Positions 28,674 through 44,196 of a stretch of DNA of 64,000 nt are shown here, piece by piece. The first letter of the stretch is position 1. Each line of letters starts with the position of its first letter. The stretch is from Comamonadaceae bacterium (GTDB lineage: Bacteria; Pseudomonadota; Gammaproteobacteria; Burkholderiales; Burkholderiaceae_C): assembly GCA_947378785.1 (NCBI GenBank), contig CANCLK010000005.1, forward strand, positions 1 to 64,000, written 5' to 3'. The notes under the pieces were generated by a model. That model searched no databases and was not told the DNA's origin. It saw nothing but the letters and a program-made list of their open reading frames with translations. The position numbers and the translations under genes are program-made.

Positions 28674-31096
28674 TTTTTAAACAGATCCAAGATGCGCCGG
28701 CGTTCGTCTGAGGGTGGCAACACCTGTATTTGAGCGCCCGGCTTGCCTGCATCACCTGGCAGGCCTGACGGGCGACCCTCAATGCCCATGCTGCTGATAC
28801 CGGCGCCACGTGCATATTCTTCGTAAAACCATTCGCCATCGATATTGACCACGCCTGCAGGCACTGGCAAGTCGACGACAGGCGTTGATTTCAGCGCTGT
28901 TTCCATGAAGTTGATCCAGATCGGTAAGCTCAAGCCGCCACCGGTCTCACGGTCGCCCAGTTTTTTCGGCTTGTCATAGCCCATCCAGACCGCCGCCGTC
29001 AGTGTCGGCTGGTAGCCGACAAACCATGTGTCGATGGAGTCGTTGGTGGTGCCTGTCTTGCCATAAAGATCGGGGCGTTTGAGCATGGCCTGTGCTCTGG
29101 CGGCGGTACCCGAACGCGTCACTTCTTGCAGCAGGCTGGACATGATGAATGCATTGCGCGGCTCAATCGCACGGGTGCTTTCCTCGCGCACCGGGGTTGG
29201 TGTTTCCACCAGCGTGCGGCCTTGCTGATCGGTGATCTTCGTGATCAGGTAAGGGTTGATGCGATAGCCGCCGTTGCCAAAGACTGAATAAGCTGTGGCC
29301 ATCTGCATCGGCGTGACCGAGCCGGCACCCAGAGCCATCGTCAGGTAAGCCGGATGTTTGTCCGCTTCGAAGCCGAAACGACCGATCCAGTCCTGGGCAT
29401 TTTGCGTGCCAACGGCTTGCAAAATTCGGATCGAGATCATGTTCTTGGATTTTTTCAAGGCTGTCCGCATGCTCATCGGACCCTCAAAAGTTCCATCGTA
29501 ATTTTTTGGTTCCCACGGCTGGCCGCCGGTCACCCCTGAGTCAAAAAACAAGGGTGCGTCATTGATGATGGTCGCCGGCGTGAAGCCTTTTTCAAGTGCG
29601 GCTGAATAGATGAATGGTTTGAAGCTGGAACCCGGCTGGCGCCACGCTTGCGTCACGTGGTTGTACTTGTTTTTACCGAAATCGAAGCCGCCGACCAGTG
29701 CGCGGATGGCGCCATCGCGAGGGTCCAGTGCCACAAACGCGCCCTCGACTTCAGGTAACTGCGTGATTTCCCATGTGTTTTTATCGGTTTTTGCGACGCG
29801 AATCAATGCACCGCGGCGCAGCCTGATGTTGGCCGGGGCTTTGTCACTCAAGCCCGATTGGGCGGGCTTGAGGCCATCGCCCGTGATCACGACTGACTCG
29901 CCATTCTGCCGCACAGCAGTGATTTTTTTCGGTCCTGCGTCAAGGACGACCGCAGACATCACATCGCCGTTGTCCGGGCTGTCGACGAGCGCGTCGTCAA
30001 TCACGTCTTCGGCTTCTTTCGGGTCATCAGGCAAGGTCAGGAATTTTTCCGGTCCACGGTAAATCTGACGCCGTTCAAAATCCATGATGCCCTTGCGCAG
30101 TGACTTGTACGCAGCGGACTGGTCAACAGAGGACAAGGTGGTGTAAACGTTCAGTCCGCGGGTGTAAGTCTCATCGCCGTACTGGTTGAAAACGAGTTGG
30201 CGAGCGGTCTCGGCGACGAACTCGGCATGGACACGTCCGTCGTTGCCACCGCGTCGGATTTTCAGCTCTTCTTTTTTGGCAGCGGCCGCTTGTGTGCTGG
30301 TGATGAAGTTGTTTTCCTCCATGCGATCCAAGATGTAGAGTTGCCGCGAACGTGCCCTCTGCAGGTTGTTGATGGGGTTGTTGGCGGAGGGCGCTTTGGG
30401 CAGTCCCGCCAGCATGGCGGCTTCTGCGATGCTGATGTCTTTGAGCGGCTTTCCGAAATAAGTTTCTGATGCAGCGGCAAAGCCATAAGCCCGTTGACCC
30501 AGAAAAATCTGGTTCATGTAGATCTCAAGAATCTGGTCCTTGGTCAGCATGTGCTCAAGTTTGAAGGTCAGCAAAATTTCGTAAATCTTGCGGGTGTAGC
30601 TCTTCTCTGCAGACAGGTAAGCATTGCGCGCGACTTGCATGGTGATGGTCGACGCACCTTGACTTTTAGAGCGGCCGACGTTGGCCAGGCCGGCGCGAAT
30701 CACGCCCAAGTAATCGACGCCACCGTGCTGAAAAAAGCGCGCATCCTCAATCGCCAGAACGGCGTCTTTCATGACTTGCGGGATGTCCTTGATGGGCGTT
30801 AGGCTGCGCCGCTCTTCACCGAACTCGCCAATCAGCACGCCATCTGCGGAGAACACGCGCATGGGGAGTTTGGGCCGGTAGTTCGACAGGTCTGAAATGT
30901 CTGGCAAATTGGGATACGCCACCGACAGCGCGACAGCAATCACCAGCAGCAAGCCCAGCCCGCCGGCGACTGCCAAGCCTGTCGCCCAGATGATCAGACG
31001 GATCACGATATGACGTGCGCTGTCTGGCGGAGTGGCAGAGGGTTTGGCGGTTGAGTTTTTTGGAAGCATGAGTTCGATCTTAGGGCACCGAGACAT
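28670..31096 (-). CDS. mrcA: Penicillin-binding protein 1A (start may be 31069)
   Basis: Transglycosylase motif [29 protein letters not shown]; transpeptidase [16 protein letters not shown]. Confidence 0.96.
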   Translation of the reverse strand: MSRCPKIELMLPKNSTAKPSATPPDSARHIVIRLIIWATGLAVAGGLGLLLVIAVALSVAYPNLPDISDLSNYRPKLPMRVFSADGVLIGEFGEERRSLTPIKDIPQVMKDAVLAIEDARFFQHGGVDYLGVIRAGLANVGRSKSQGASTITMQVARNAYLSAEKSYTRKIYEILLTFKLEHMLTKDQILEIYMNQIFLGQRAYGFAAASETYFGKPLKDISIAEAAMLAGLPKAPSANNPINNLQRARSRQLYILDRMEENNFITSTQAAAAKKEELKIRRGGNDGRVHAEFVAETARQLVFNQYGDETYTRGLNVYTTLSSVDQSAAYKSLRKGIMDFERRQIYRGPEKFLTLPDDPKEAEDVIDDALVDSPDNGDVMSAVVLDAGPKKITAVRQNGESVVITGDGLKPAQSGLSDKAPANIRLRRGALIRVAKTDKNTWEITQLPEVEGAFVALDPRDGAIRALVGGFDFGKNKYNHVTQAWRQPGSSFKPFIYSAALEKGFTPATIINDAPLFFDSGVTGGQPWEPKNYDGTFEGPMSMRTALKKSKNMISIRILQAVGTQNAQDWIGRFGFEADKHPAYLTMALGAGSVTPMQMATAYSVFGNGGYRINPYLITKITDQQGRTLVETPTPVREESTRAIEPRNAFIMSSLLQEVTRSGTAARAQAMLKRPDLYGKTGTTNDSIDTWFVGYQPTLTAAVWMGYDKPKKLGDRETGGGLSLPIWINFMETALKSTPVVDLPVPAGVVNIDGEWFYEEYARGAGISSMGIEGRPSGLPGDAGKPGAQIQVLPPSDERRRILDLFKN

Positions 31097-31242
31097 TATA
31101 AAAATGCTCGGCAGTTCTAGGGGTCTATGGGCGTCAGGGGGTCTGGCGTGAATGACGCTGATTGTAAAAAATGTAATTAATATGGATAAATAAAAACAAA
31201 ATTTGCCATAATTGCCGTGTTTATAAACACTTTGGTACTAAT

Positions 31243-32256
31243 TTGAGGCGAATTTTCAAAGCAAGCCCCAAGCCGCTGATTGGTTTGGACATGGGCTCCA
31301 CCAGCTTGAAATGGGTGGAATTGGCTCAGGATGACAACTCAACGCTGATTCTGGAGCGCTGCATCATGGAGCCGCTGGAGACTGGCTGGATTGTGGCAGG
31401 TCGCATAGAACAATTTGACGAGGTGGCAGCAGCGCTTCAGCGTCTGGTCAAAGCAAGTGACAGTGGCAGTCGACAAGTGGCGCTGGCCATGCCGGACTCG
31501 GCCGTCATCTTGACAAAAATACGGCTGCCGTCCGACATGGGGGAGGTCGAGCTGGTGCGACAAGTGGGGTTGGAAGTTGAGCGGCTGAGTGGCCAACCCT
31601 TGGCGGATATGAGTGTCGACTATTCGGTTCAGGGGCGGACTCCGGCGGCCGAGGCCAGCGGTGAGGTCGGCGTCCGGATTGCTGCTTCGACCAAGGTCAT
31701 GGTGCAAGATCGGCTGGGACTTGCCGAGGCGGCAGGCCTTGAGCCCGTCGTCGTGGATGTCGATGGTGAGGCCTCAATGCAAGCCGCACAACGGCTGATC
31801 GGCGCTCTTTATCCGGCATCTGCCAACCCGGTGGTGGCTCTCATACAAGTTGGGGCCGAGGGTTACAGTTTTCAGGTCACGCATCAGGGCGTAGTGATTC
31901 ATGTAAAACGCACGATTGGCGATGACCCTCAATGGGCTGATCTCAGCATGCAAGCGGTTTTACAGCCCTTCATCACGTCACTGGCCGATGACCTTGCCAG
32001 TGACCTAGACGGTTTCCTGTCGGTCTCTTCTTTTCGGAAGTTAGACGCCATCTTGCTGGCCGGTGGCTCAGCGGTGCTACCCGGCTTGCAGGTCGAAATC
32101 AAGCGGCGGACATTTGCTGACTGCGTGCTGGTGGACCCCTTCAGTGGGATGCGGGTCAGCGAGGCCATTCAAAGCAGCCCCATGTCGTTCGGCGTGCGTG
32201 CAAGTATGTTGACGGCCTGTGGTCTGGCCTTGCGGCGGTTCAACGGCGCATGCTGA
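31243..32256 (+). CDS. pilM: Type IV pilus assembly protein PilM (TTG start)
   Basis: LIGLDMGSTSLKWVEL actin-like ATPase; operon with pilNOPQ. Confidence 0.93.
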   Translation: MRRIFKASPKPLIGLDMGSTSLKWVELAQDDNSTLILERCIMEPLETGWIVAGRIEQFDEVAAALQRLVKASDSGSRQVALAMPDSAVILTKIRLPSDMGEVELVRQVGLEVERLSGQPLADMSVDYSVQGRTPAAEASGEVGVRIAASTKVMVQDRLGLAEAAGLEPVVVDVDGEASMQAAQRLIGALYPASANPVVALIQVGAEGYSFQVTHQGVVIHVKRTIGDDPQWADLSMQAVLQPFITSLADDLASDLDGFLSVSSFRKLDAILLAGGSAVLPGLQVEIKRRTFADCVLVDPFSGMRVSEAIQSSPMSFGVRASMLTACGLALRRFNGAC

Positions 32257-32864
32257 TCAATTTTTTACCGCATCGGGAATGGGCGTTGGCACGACAGCGC
32301 CAACAATTCGCCGTATCCATGGCGGTGGCAGCGCTATTGGGACTGTTCATGGCCGCGGGCCTTTGTACTTGGCTGGAGCAGCAACTGAGCGTGCAAAGGG
32401 ATGCCAATACCATTCTCAAACAGGCCATCAAGGCGGTTGACGTGCAACTCAAGATGAAGGCCAAGGTGAAGGCAGATATTGGCACGCTGAGTTTGCGTGC
32501 CACAACGCTCCAGGCTTTGCAGGACGAAAGTCAACTGGCGGCGATTTGGCTGGACGAGGTGGTTGGGTTCTTGCCTGAAGGCCTGTATCTGACCGCACTG
32601 AAGCAGGATGGCAACACTGTTCGCATCGACGGCGTTGCCCGATCCAGTGAGGAGGTGTTTGAGCTGTTGCGTGAGATGGCAAGTCAGGGTCAATGGCTGG
32701 CGAGGCCTGAATTGATCGAGGTAGCAGCTACACCTTTGAGTCAGGATGGCTTCGCGCTGGTGGGCACGCCCATGGGGACGCCCTTTTCCATGAAAGCCCA
32801 GCTCAAGCGCCCTGAGCTGCAAACGGATGCCGATGGTCACCATCTTGCTGCTGGCACTGACTGA
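32250..32864 (+). CDS. pilN: Type IV pilus inner-membrane protein PilN
   Basis: MLINFLPHREWALARQRQQFAVSM...; position between pilM and pilO. Confidence 0.92.
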   Translation: MLINFLPHREWALARQRQQFAVSMAVAALLGLFMAAGLCTWLEQQLSVQRDANTILKQAIKAVDVQLKMKAKVKADIGTLSLRATTLQALQDESQLAAIWLDEVVGFLPEGLYLTALKQDGNTVRIDGVARSSEEVFELLREMASQGQWLARPELIEVAATPLSQDGFALVGTPMGTPFSMKAQLKRPELQTDADGHHLAAGTD

Positions 32865-32882
32865 GTCACAGGGGAAGAACAC

Positions 32883-33509
32883 ATGCTCAACTCTGTAAAA
32901 GATCTGTGGCGCAGCATTCAAGACATGGACCGCAATGCACCGATGGCGTGGCCGATCTGGCTGCGCCAATGGGTCTATGCCTTAGTCTGTGCGGCATTTT
33001 TCGGTTTGCTTTGGGGTCTGTGGCTGTCATCTGTCCATCAAGCGTTGACGCATGCAGAGGTGACACAAGAGCGGCTGAAAACCGAATTCAGCGCTAAGTT
33101 GCGCCGCGTCGCGCCGTTGTCCGATTTGCAAGAACAACGATCCATGTTGGAACAGCGACTGCTGGAACTTGAAAAGCAGTTGCCTGATGAGCACGGCATG
33201 GCTATTTTGTTAGCGGACATGAGCCGTGCCGGTCGAGCCCGTCACTTGCGGTTCGAGTTGCTGCGACCGGCCGCATTGAAACGTCACCAGACCTACGCGC
33301 AACAGGACATCAATTTGCGCGTGGTCGGCCGATATCACGATCTGGCGGGGTTTACCGCCGACATGGCAGGGTTAGCGTGGTTGGTCTCCATTCAGAGCTT
33401 CACGATGCTGCCAGCACACGACGGTGTGCTGGTGATGGATGCCGTGGTTCGGACTCTGGGTCCGCCCGGCGCGGTGCCAACCCAAGCTTTAGAAAAAGGT
33501 GCAACTTGA
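32883..33509 (+). CDS. pilO: Type IV pilus inner-membrane protein PilO
   Basis: 208 aa, single N-terminal TM and coiled coil; LEQRLLELEKQLPDEHGMAILLADMSRAG; operon context. Confidence 0.92.
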   Translation: MLNSVKDLWRSIQDMDRNAPMAWPIWLRQWVYALVCAAFFGLLWGLWLSSVHQALTHAEVTQERLKTEFSAKLRRVAPLSDLQEQRSMLEQRLLELEKQLPDEHGMAILLADMSRAGRARHLRFELLRPAALKRHQTYAQQDINLRVVGRYHDLAGFTADMAGLAWLVSIQSFTMLPAHDGVLVMDAVVRTLGPPGAVPTQALEKGAT

Positions 33510-34057
33510 AAATTAATTCATTCACAGCACTCTTGTGCATGACATCGGCCGTGGTGGTGTTGCTGACCGGCTGCGGTGAGACGAACCGAGAGGATTTGCA
33601 AGTCTGGATGCAGCGCGAACGCACGCTGCACATGCCGACTGGTCAGCCCATTTCTGCGCCGACTGACGATCAGGCTCACGCCTACATGTACCAGCAAGGC
33701 GTTGAGCCGTTCAGCACGCAACGATTGCTACTCGCTGTCCCTGCGAACGTTGTCATGCCCGCTAAAGCAACACTGTCAGCAGCGTCGCTGACACGCGTTA
33801 GACCTTCGCTGGAGGAGTCACCGCTTGAGGCCATCAGGCTTGTCGGCAGTTTGCAGCGGGGTGGTGCGGCCTTGGCATTGCTGCGGTGCAAAGGTTTGAT
33901 CTATTCAGTCCGGGTGGGGGACAGACTCGGCCAAGACCAAGGACGTGTCAGCGACATCACCTTGACCCAGCTGCTGTTGCGCGAGGTCGTACTTGATGCG
34001 GCTGGTCATGAAACCGAGCGAGTCGTCAGCTTGGCGCTGGTGCCGGAGCCTTCATGA
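33506..34057 (+). CDS. pilP: Type IV pilus lipoprotein PilP (TTG start)
   Basis: In-frame LKINSFTALLCMTSAVVVLLTGCGETNREDLQ lipobox; overlaps pilO stop; the ORF-track start at 33377 lies within pilO. Confidence 0.9.
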   Translation: MKINSFTALLCMTSAVVVLLTGCGETNREDLQVWMQRERTLHMPTGQPISAPTDDQAHAYMYQQGVEPFSTQRLLLAVPANVVMPAKATLSAASLTRVRPSLEESPLEAIRLVGSLQRGGAALALLRCKGLIYSVRVGDRLGQDQGRVSDITLTQLLLREVVLDAAGHETERVVSLALVPEPS

Positions 34058-35553
34058 ACGCGATCTTTTCGATGAAAAAACCAAGGTGCCTTTTTGCGGT
34101 GATTTCCGTGGTGTTGGGGTTTGCTGTGGCGGTTGATGACGCCCCAGCCGTGGCCAAGACCGCCGCGCCTGTCGCTGTGACGGGGCGAACCCCTTCAGAC
34201 CTCATCACACTGAATTTTCAAAATATCGAAATCCGCGCGCTGCTGCAGGTCATGGCCGAATTCACAGGGCTCAATATCGTGGTGTCTGATGGCGTTTCGG
34301 GCACGGTGACCTTGCGCTTGAAAGATGTGCCTTGGCAGCAAGCGCTGGAGATTATTTTGGAATCGCGCGGCTTGGGGATGCTTCAAGTCGGTAATATTTT
34401 GCACATTGCGCCCAAAAAAGAACTGGCAGACCGCAAAAAGGGCGATCTTCAAGCTCAGCAAGCGTTGCAAGTGATGGAGCCGACTCAGACGCAGGAGTTC
34501 AGGTTGAATTACGCCAAAGCGGAAGCCGTGTCGCGAAGTCTGAAGGGGGCTGGCGGCACAGGCGCGGCAGTTGGCATTGGTTCAACACGTATCTTGTCGC
34601 CGCGCGGGAGCGTGATGGCCGATGTGCGAACCAATCAGGTTTTTGTGACTGACATTCCTTCTAAGCTGGCACAGGTTCAGGGTCTGATCCGCCAGCTCGA
34701 CATCCCTGTCCGGCAGGTTCTGATCGAGGCGCGGATTGTCGAAGCATCAGACGCCTTTGGCCGATCTATTGGGGTCCGTTTGGGGGGTCGCCCAATCACC
34801 CTGAATGGCAGCCGCAATACGCAGTTTGGTGCGACGTACATCGCACCCGATATTTCGCCAGGTACTGCGTCGGTATTGGGCGGTCATTTTGGCGCCACCA
34901 CGGGTGACTTCGTGAATTTTCCGGCGGTGTCACAAAGTGGTGCTGTCGCCGCGACCTTTGCGGTTTCCCTTTTCAATTCCTCGCTCACACGCCTGCTGAA
35001 TCTTGAAATTTCGGCCATGGAGGCCGATGGCAAGGGAAAGGTGATCTCCAGTCCACGCATCGTCACCACCAATCAAGTGAAAGCCCTGATTGAGCAAGGC
35101 ACGGAGCTGCCCTACCAGACAGGCGGCACGCCGACAACCTCGCCAACGATTGAGTGGCGCAAGGCCAGTCTGAAGCTAGAAGTCACGCCGCAGATCACCC
35201 CAGAAGGCAACATCATCTTGACGCTCGATGTCAACAAGGACACCGTGGGGCAGGTCACCGCCAATGGTTTTGCCATTGATACAAAGCGAATCCAAACGCA
35301 GGTGCTGGTCGAAAATGGTGGCACAGTCGCCATCGGCGGCATTTTTGAAGAGACTGAGCGCAACGACGACACCAAGGTGCCACTGTTGGGGGATCTGCCT
35401 TTCATTGGGGCTTTGTTCCGAAGCCGAACCCTCAGCACCAGCAAGTCTGAAATGCTGGTGTTCATCACCCCGCAGCTGCTGCCTGAAGGTCTGCCCGCTT
35501 CGGCACAAGCGTTGGGAACCGAAGGATGGCCTGGAATGCTAAAGACGCCGTGA
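34054..35553 (+). CDS. pilQ: Type IV pilus secretin PilQ, short form
   Basis: STN-like ITLNFQNIEIRALLQVMAEFTGLNIVVSDGVSGTVTLRLKDVPWQQAL; secretin domain to C-terminus. Confidence 0.93.
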   Translation: MNAIFSMKKPRCLFAVISVVLGFAVAVDDAPAVAKTAAPVAVTGRTPSDLITLNFQNIEIRALLQVMAEFTGLNIVVSDGVSGTVTLRLKDVPWQQALEIILESRGLGMLQVGNILHIAPKKELADRKKGDLQAQQALQVMEPTQTQEFRLNYAKAEAVSRSLKGAGGTGAAVGIGSTRILSPRGSVMADVRTNQVFVTDIPSKLAQVQGLIRQLDIPVRQVLIEARIVEASDAFGRSIGVRLGGRPITLNGSRNTQFGATYIAPDISPGTASVLGGHFGATTGDFVNFPAVSQSGAVAATFAVSLFNSSLTRLLNLEISAMEADGKGKVISSPRIVTTNQVKALIEQGTELPYQTGGTPTTSPTIEWRKASLKLEVTPQITPEGNIILTLDVNKDTVGQVTANGFAIDTKRIQTQVLVENGGTVAIGGIFEETERNDDTKVPLLGDLPFIGALFRSRTLSTSKSEMLVFITPQLLPEGLPASAQALGTEGWPGMLKTP

Positions 35554-35672
35554 CGGCGTTGCGAATGGCGCTGCTGACACGGTTATGCTCTCCATCTTTC
35601 GGTTGCTGCGTGACAGCAGCTGAGCGAGCACCATCAACCGGCCACCGCACATACTGTCGATTTTTAAAACAA

Positions 35673-36215
35673 GTGAACACGAACCCGCAACGAATTGCCT
35701 GTGTCGGCTTGCCAGGCTCCGGAAAATCCACGGTCGGCCGCCAACTGGCCCGGCGTATCGGTTGCCGTTTCATTGACTCAGACCACGTCATTGAGCACCG
35801 CATTGGTTCTTCCATTCGCGAATTTTTTGAGCGCGAAGGGGAGCCGGCTTTTCGCGACCTTGAAGAGACGGTGATCGATGAGTTGACACAGGGTGAGAGT
35901 TGCGTGTTGTCGACCGGTGGCGGTGCAGTGTTGCGCCCTCTTAATCGTCAGCATTTGCATGCGCGAACCACCACGGTCTACCTGCACTCGGCACCTGAAG
36001 AGGTTTTCAGGCGCTTGCGCCATGACCAAAATCGGCCCTTGCTGCAGGTGGCCGATCCCTTGGTGCGGCTTAAAGAGTTGTATGAGGTGCGCGATCCGCT
36101 GTACCGCGAGACGGCGCACCTCGTCATCGAAACTGGCCGGCCGTCGGTGGCCAGTCTGGTCACCGCCATCATGGTCGAGCTCAAGCTGGAAGCTTGGGAG
36201 CCGCCGCGGCCCTGA
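35673..36215 (+). CDS. aroK: Shikimate kinase (GTG start)
   Basis: [45 protein letters not shown]; followed by aroB. Confidence 0.94.
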   Translation: MNTNPQRIACVGLPGSGKSTVGRQLARRIGCRFIDSDHVIEHRIGSSIREFFEREGEPAFRDLEETVIDELTQGESCVLSTGGGAVLRPLNRQHLHARTTTVYLHSAPEEVFRRLRHDQNRPLLQVADPLVRLKELYEVRDPLYRETAHLVIETGRPSVASLVTAIMVELKLEAWEPPRP

Positions 36216-36264
36216 CCACGAGGGCGACAGCATGGGTGAGACCTTGGCCGATACACTTGGGGCT

Positions 36265-37401
36265 ATGCAAACTGCTCCACTTTCCAAGACAGATTTCCCC
36301 GTCACGCAGCAGGTGCGTATTGAGCTCGCTGAGCGCTCCTACGACATCCTCATTGGTAGCCAACTCTTGGGCCGTCCCGAAACGTATGCCGGCCTGCCGC
36401 AGGCCAGCACCGCGCTGATCGTCTCCAACACGACGGTGGCGCCCTTGTATGCGGCGCAATTGCAGGCCGCGCTGAAGTCGCATTACGGCAAAGTCTTGCT
36501 GGTCAGCTTGCCCGATGGCGAGGTCTACAAAGACTGGCCGACGCTGCAACTGATTTTTGACGCCTTGCTGGAAAACAGCTGCGACCGCAAAACTGTTTTG
36601 TTTGCCTTGGGTGGCGGCGTGGTCGGCGACATGACCGGTTTTGCGGCCGCCAGCTACATGCGTGGCGTGCCTTTTGTACAAATCCCTACGACTTTGCTGG
36701 CACAAGTGGACTCGTCGGTGGGTGGTAAAACGGCCATCAACCATCCGCTGGGCAAGAACATGATTGGCGCTTTCTACCAGCCGCAACGCGTCATTTGCGA
36801 CTTAGATGTGCTGGCCACTTTGCCGCCGCGTGAACTCAGCGCGGGGCTCGCCGAGATCATCAAGTACGGCCCGATCGCTGACATGGATTTTCTCGATTGG
36901 ATTGACGCGCACATTGATGATTTACGCGCTGGCGACAGTGCGGCACTGGCGCACGCCGTCAAGCGCAGCTGCGAAATCAAGGCCTTTGTGGTGGGCCAAG
37001 ACGAACGCGAATCGGGCCTGCGAGCGATCTTGAATTTCGGTCACACCTTTGGCCACGCGATTGAGTCGGGCATGGGTTATGGCGCTTGGTTGCATGGCGA
37101 AGGCGTTGCTTGCGGCATGGTCATGGCGGCAGAGTTGTCGCAGCGGCTCGGTCTGGTTGATGCCGCCTTGGTGGCGCGGTTGCGCCGCTTGGTGGCGCTT
37201 GCTGGCTTGCCGACGGTCGGCCCACAACTCGACACGATCGACAACGCCGGGCGCTACATGGCGCTCATGCGTGTTGATAAAAAGGCCGAGGCTGGTGCGA
37301 TTAAATTCGTCGTGATCGACCGGCCTGGCAGCGCAGCGGTACGCGGCGCGCCTGATGCGCTGGTGCGTGAGGTCATCGACGCCTGCTGCGTGCCGGTCTG
37401 A
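36265..37401 (+). CDS. aroB: 3-dehydroquinate synthase (alternative start 36232)
   Basis: [61 protein letters not shown]. Confidence 0.97.
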   Translation: MQTAPLSKTDFPVTQQVRIELAERSYDILIGSQLLGRPETYAGLPQASTALIVSNTTVAPLYAAQLQAALKSHYGKVLLVSLPDGEVYKDWPTLQLIFDALLENSCDRKTVLFALGGGVVGDMTGFAAASYMRGVPFVQIPTTLLAQVDSSVGGKTAINHPLGKNMIGAFYQPQRVICDLDVLATLPPRELSAGLAEIIKYGPIADMDFLDWIDAHIDDLRAGDSAALAHAVKRSCEIKAFVVGQDERESGLRAILNFGHTFGHAIESGMGYGAWLHGEGVACGMVMAAELSQRLGLVDAALVARLRRLVALAGLPTVGPQLDTIDNAGRYMALMRVDKKAEAGAIKFVVIDRPGSAAVRGAPDALVREVIDACCVPV

Positions 37402-37416
37402 GCCCCCATTGCCTGC

Positions 37417-38556
37417 ATGACTCTCGCCGCTTACGCTTCTGATCCTTCCAAAACGCGTGGCCGTCGCTTTGCCGAGTCTGTCGCACCGACGCGAACCGAC
37501 TTTCAACGCGACCGCGACCGCATCGTGCATTCCACGGCTTTTCGCCGCTTGGTCTACAAGACGCAGGTTTTTTTAAACCATGAAGGCGACTTGTTCCGCA
37601 CGCGCTTGACGCACTCGCTGGAAGTCGCGCAGCTGAGCCGCTCGATCGCCAGGCCTTTGGGTTTGAACGAGGACTTGGTGGAGGCGGTGGCGCTGGCGCA
37701 TGACCTGGGTCACACGCCCTTTGGCCATGCCGGGCAAGACGCGCTGAATGAATGTATGGCGCCGCATGGCGGCTTCGAGCACAACTTGCAGAGTTTGCGG
37801 GTGGTCGACCAGCTTGAAGAGCGCTACCCGGCTTATGACGGCCTGAACCTGACGTTTGAAACCCGCGAGGGCATCCTCAAGCACTGCTCGCACCGCAATG
37901 CCGAGCTCATCGAGCAGTCAGAGCCAGGCGGTGTGGCGCGGCGCTTTTTAGACCGAAGCCAGCCCAGCCTGGAAGCGCAGCTGTGCAATTTGGCCGACGC
38001 CATCGCCTACAACGCGCATGACATTGACGATGGCGTGCGCTCAGGTCTGATCACCATGGCCCAGCTGCAGTCGGTCGAGCTGTTTGAGCGCTACTGCGTT
38101 GAGGCGCTGACCGAGTATCCCGACATGGCTGAACCTTCACGCGCCCGCCGCTTGTTGTATGAAACCATACGCCGCATGCTCAGCGCGCAGGTCTATGACG
38201 TGATCGCCGCCACCCGGCAGGCGCTCAGCCAAGCCGCACCGACCAGTGCTGATGAGGCCCGTTTGGCCGGGCCCTTGTTGCGTTTCAGCCCCGCCATGCA
38301 CGCGCAATCGACGGCGCTGAAGCAATTTTTGTTTGCCCAGCTCTACCGCCATCCGCAGGTCATGCAGATGACAGGTCAGGCTCAGATCGTGGTGCGTGAG
38401 CTGTTTGAAGCCTATTCTGCGCAGCCGTCTGAAATGCCAGCGGAACACGCGGCAAGGCCAGATGCAGCCCGCACTGTGGCCGACTACATTGCCGGCATGA
38501 CAGACCGATTTGCCGGACGCGAGCATGAGCGGCTGACGGGGCGCAAGCTACTCTAA
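37417..38556 (+). CDS. Deoxyguanosinetriphosphate triphosphohydrolase-like protein
   Basis: HD-domain: FRTRLTHSLEVAQLSRSIAR, LAHDLGHTPFGHAGQDAL. Confidence 0.95.
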   Translation: MTLAAYASDPSKTRGRRFAESVAPTRTDFQRDRDRIVHSTAFRRLVYKTQVFLNHEGDLFRTRLTHSLEVAQLSRSIARPLGLNEDLVEAVALAHDLGHTPFGHAGQDALNECMAPHGGFEHNLQSLRVVDQLEERYPAYDGLNLTFETREGILKHCSHRNAELIEQSEPGGVARRFLDRSQPSLEAQLCNLADAIAYNAHDIDDGVRSGLITMAQLQSVELFERYCVEALTEYPDMAEPSRARRLLYETIRRMLSAQVYDVIAATRQALSQAAPTSADEARLAGPLLRFSPAMHAQSTALKQFLFAQLYRHPQVMQMTGQAQIVVRELFEAYSAQPSEMPAEHAARPDAARTVADYIAGMTDRFAGREHERLTGRKLL

Positions 38557-38580
38557 GCCCGACAAACCGGCACATAGACC

Positions 38581-39282
38581 ATGGCCCGCCAACCCCGCCT
38601 CACTGTTCCAGGTTATCCGCACCACGTGATCCAGCGTGGCAACAACCGTCAGCCGATCGTGCTGGATGATTCGGACCGGCTGCGCCTGTTGGGGCTGTGG
38701 GCAGAGCACGCGGCGCGCTGCAAAGTAGCGCTGCATGCCTACGTGCTCATGGACAACCACTTTCACCTGCTGGCCACACCCGAAACTCAGGATGGCCTGC
38801 CACAACTGATGCAGGCGGTGGGTCGCAGCTATGTCCGGTATTTCAACAACCGGCATGGCCGCAGCGGCACCTTGTGGGAAGGGCGCTACAAATCGACCTT
38901 GATCGAAACTGACCGCTATTTGCTCGCCTGCATGGTCTACATGGACCTCAATCCCGTGCGTGCAGGCATGGTGGCAGAGCCGGCGCAGTACCCGTGGTCG
39001 AGCCACAGGCACTGTATTGGACAAGGCGTGGACAAGTTGGTGACGCCGCATGCACTGCTTTGGAACTTGGGCAATACGCCGTTTGCGCGCGAGGCTGCCT
39101 ACCGTGAGTTGGTGCATGCTGGTGTTTCACCCCCTCAGCAAGAAGTCCTGACGCGCGCCGCCTTGACCGGCTGGGCTCTGGGGTCGACGGCATTTCTGCA
39201 GGAATTGCAAGAAGGAACGACGCGGCGAATAGCCCCCAACAAACGCGGCAGACCCAGGCGTCCTGACAGCCTTGGACAATAG
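38581..39282 (+). CDS. REP-associated tyrosine transposase (RAYT, Y1_Tnp family)
   Basis: GYPHHVIQRGNNRQPI, YVLMDNHFHLLATPE (HUH), SRSYVRYFN-type and MDLNPVRAGMV motifs. Confidence 0.93.
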   Translation: MARQPRLTVPGYPHHVIQRGNNRQPIVLDDSDRLRLLGLWAEHAARCKVALHAYVLMDNHFHLLATPETQDGLPQLMQAVGRSYVRYFNNRHGRSGTLWEGRYKSTLIETDRYLLACMVYMDLNPVRAGMVAEPAQYPWSSHRHCIGQGVDKLVTPHALLWNLGNTPFAREAAYRELVHAGVSPPQQEVLTRAALTGWALGSTAFLQELQEGTTRRIAPNKRGRPRRPDSLGQ

Positions 39283-39327
39283 CCGCCTTGGGTTGTTTTG
39301 ATCTGACCCCAATTAATTCAGAAGCTG

Positions 39328-39378
39328 AATGCCAAACGAAATAAATGGGATCTGACCCCATTTATTTCGTTTGGCATT
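39328..39378. repeat. Perfect 22-bp inverted repeat downstream of RAYT gene and upstream of gltB
   Basis: AATGCCAAACGAAATAAATGGG (39328-39349) / CCCATTTATTTCGTTTGGCATT (39357-39378), loop ATCTGAC; ATCTGACCCCA also occurs at 39301-39311. Confidence 0.95.
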
Positions 39379-39442
39379 ATTGTTGCAGTGCACTATGCTC
39401 GCTTCTCGGAATTTTATTTGACTGTTTTGGATGGGGATTGCC

Positions 39443-44179
<4,737 letters not shown>

Positions 44180-44196
44180 ATCGACAGGAAATCATC

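Noticed and set aside
35893-36264. Upstream extension of the aroB ORF
   Set aside because: Overlaps aroK out of frame; AroB-like sequence starts near 36232-36265
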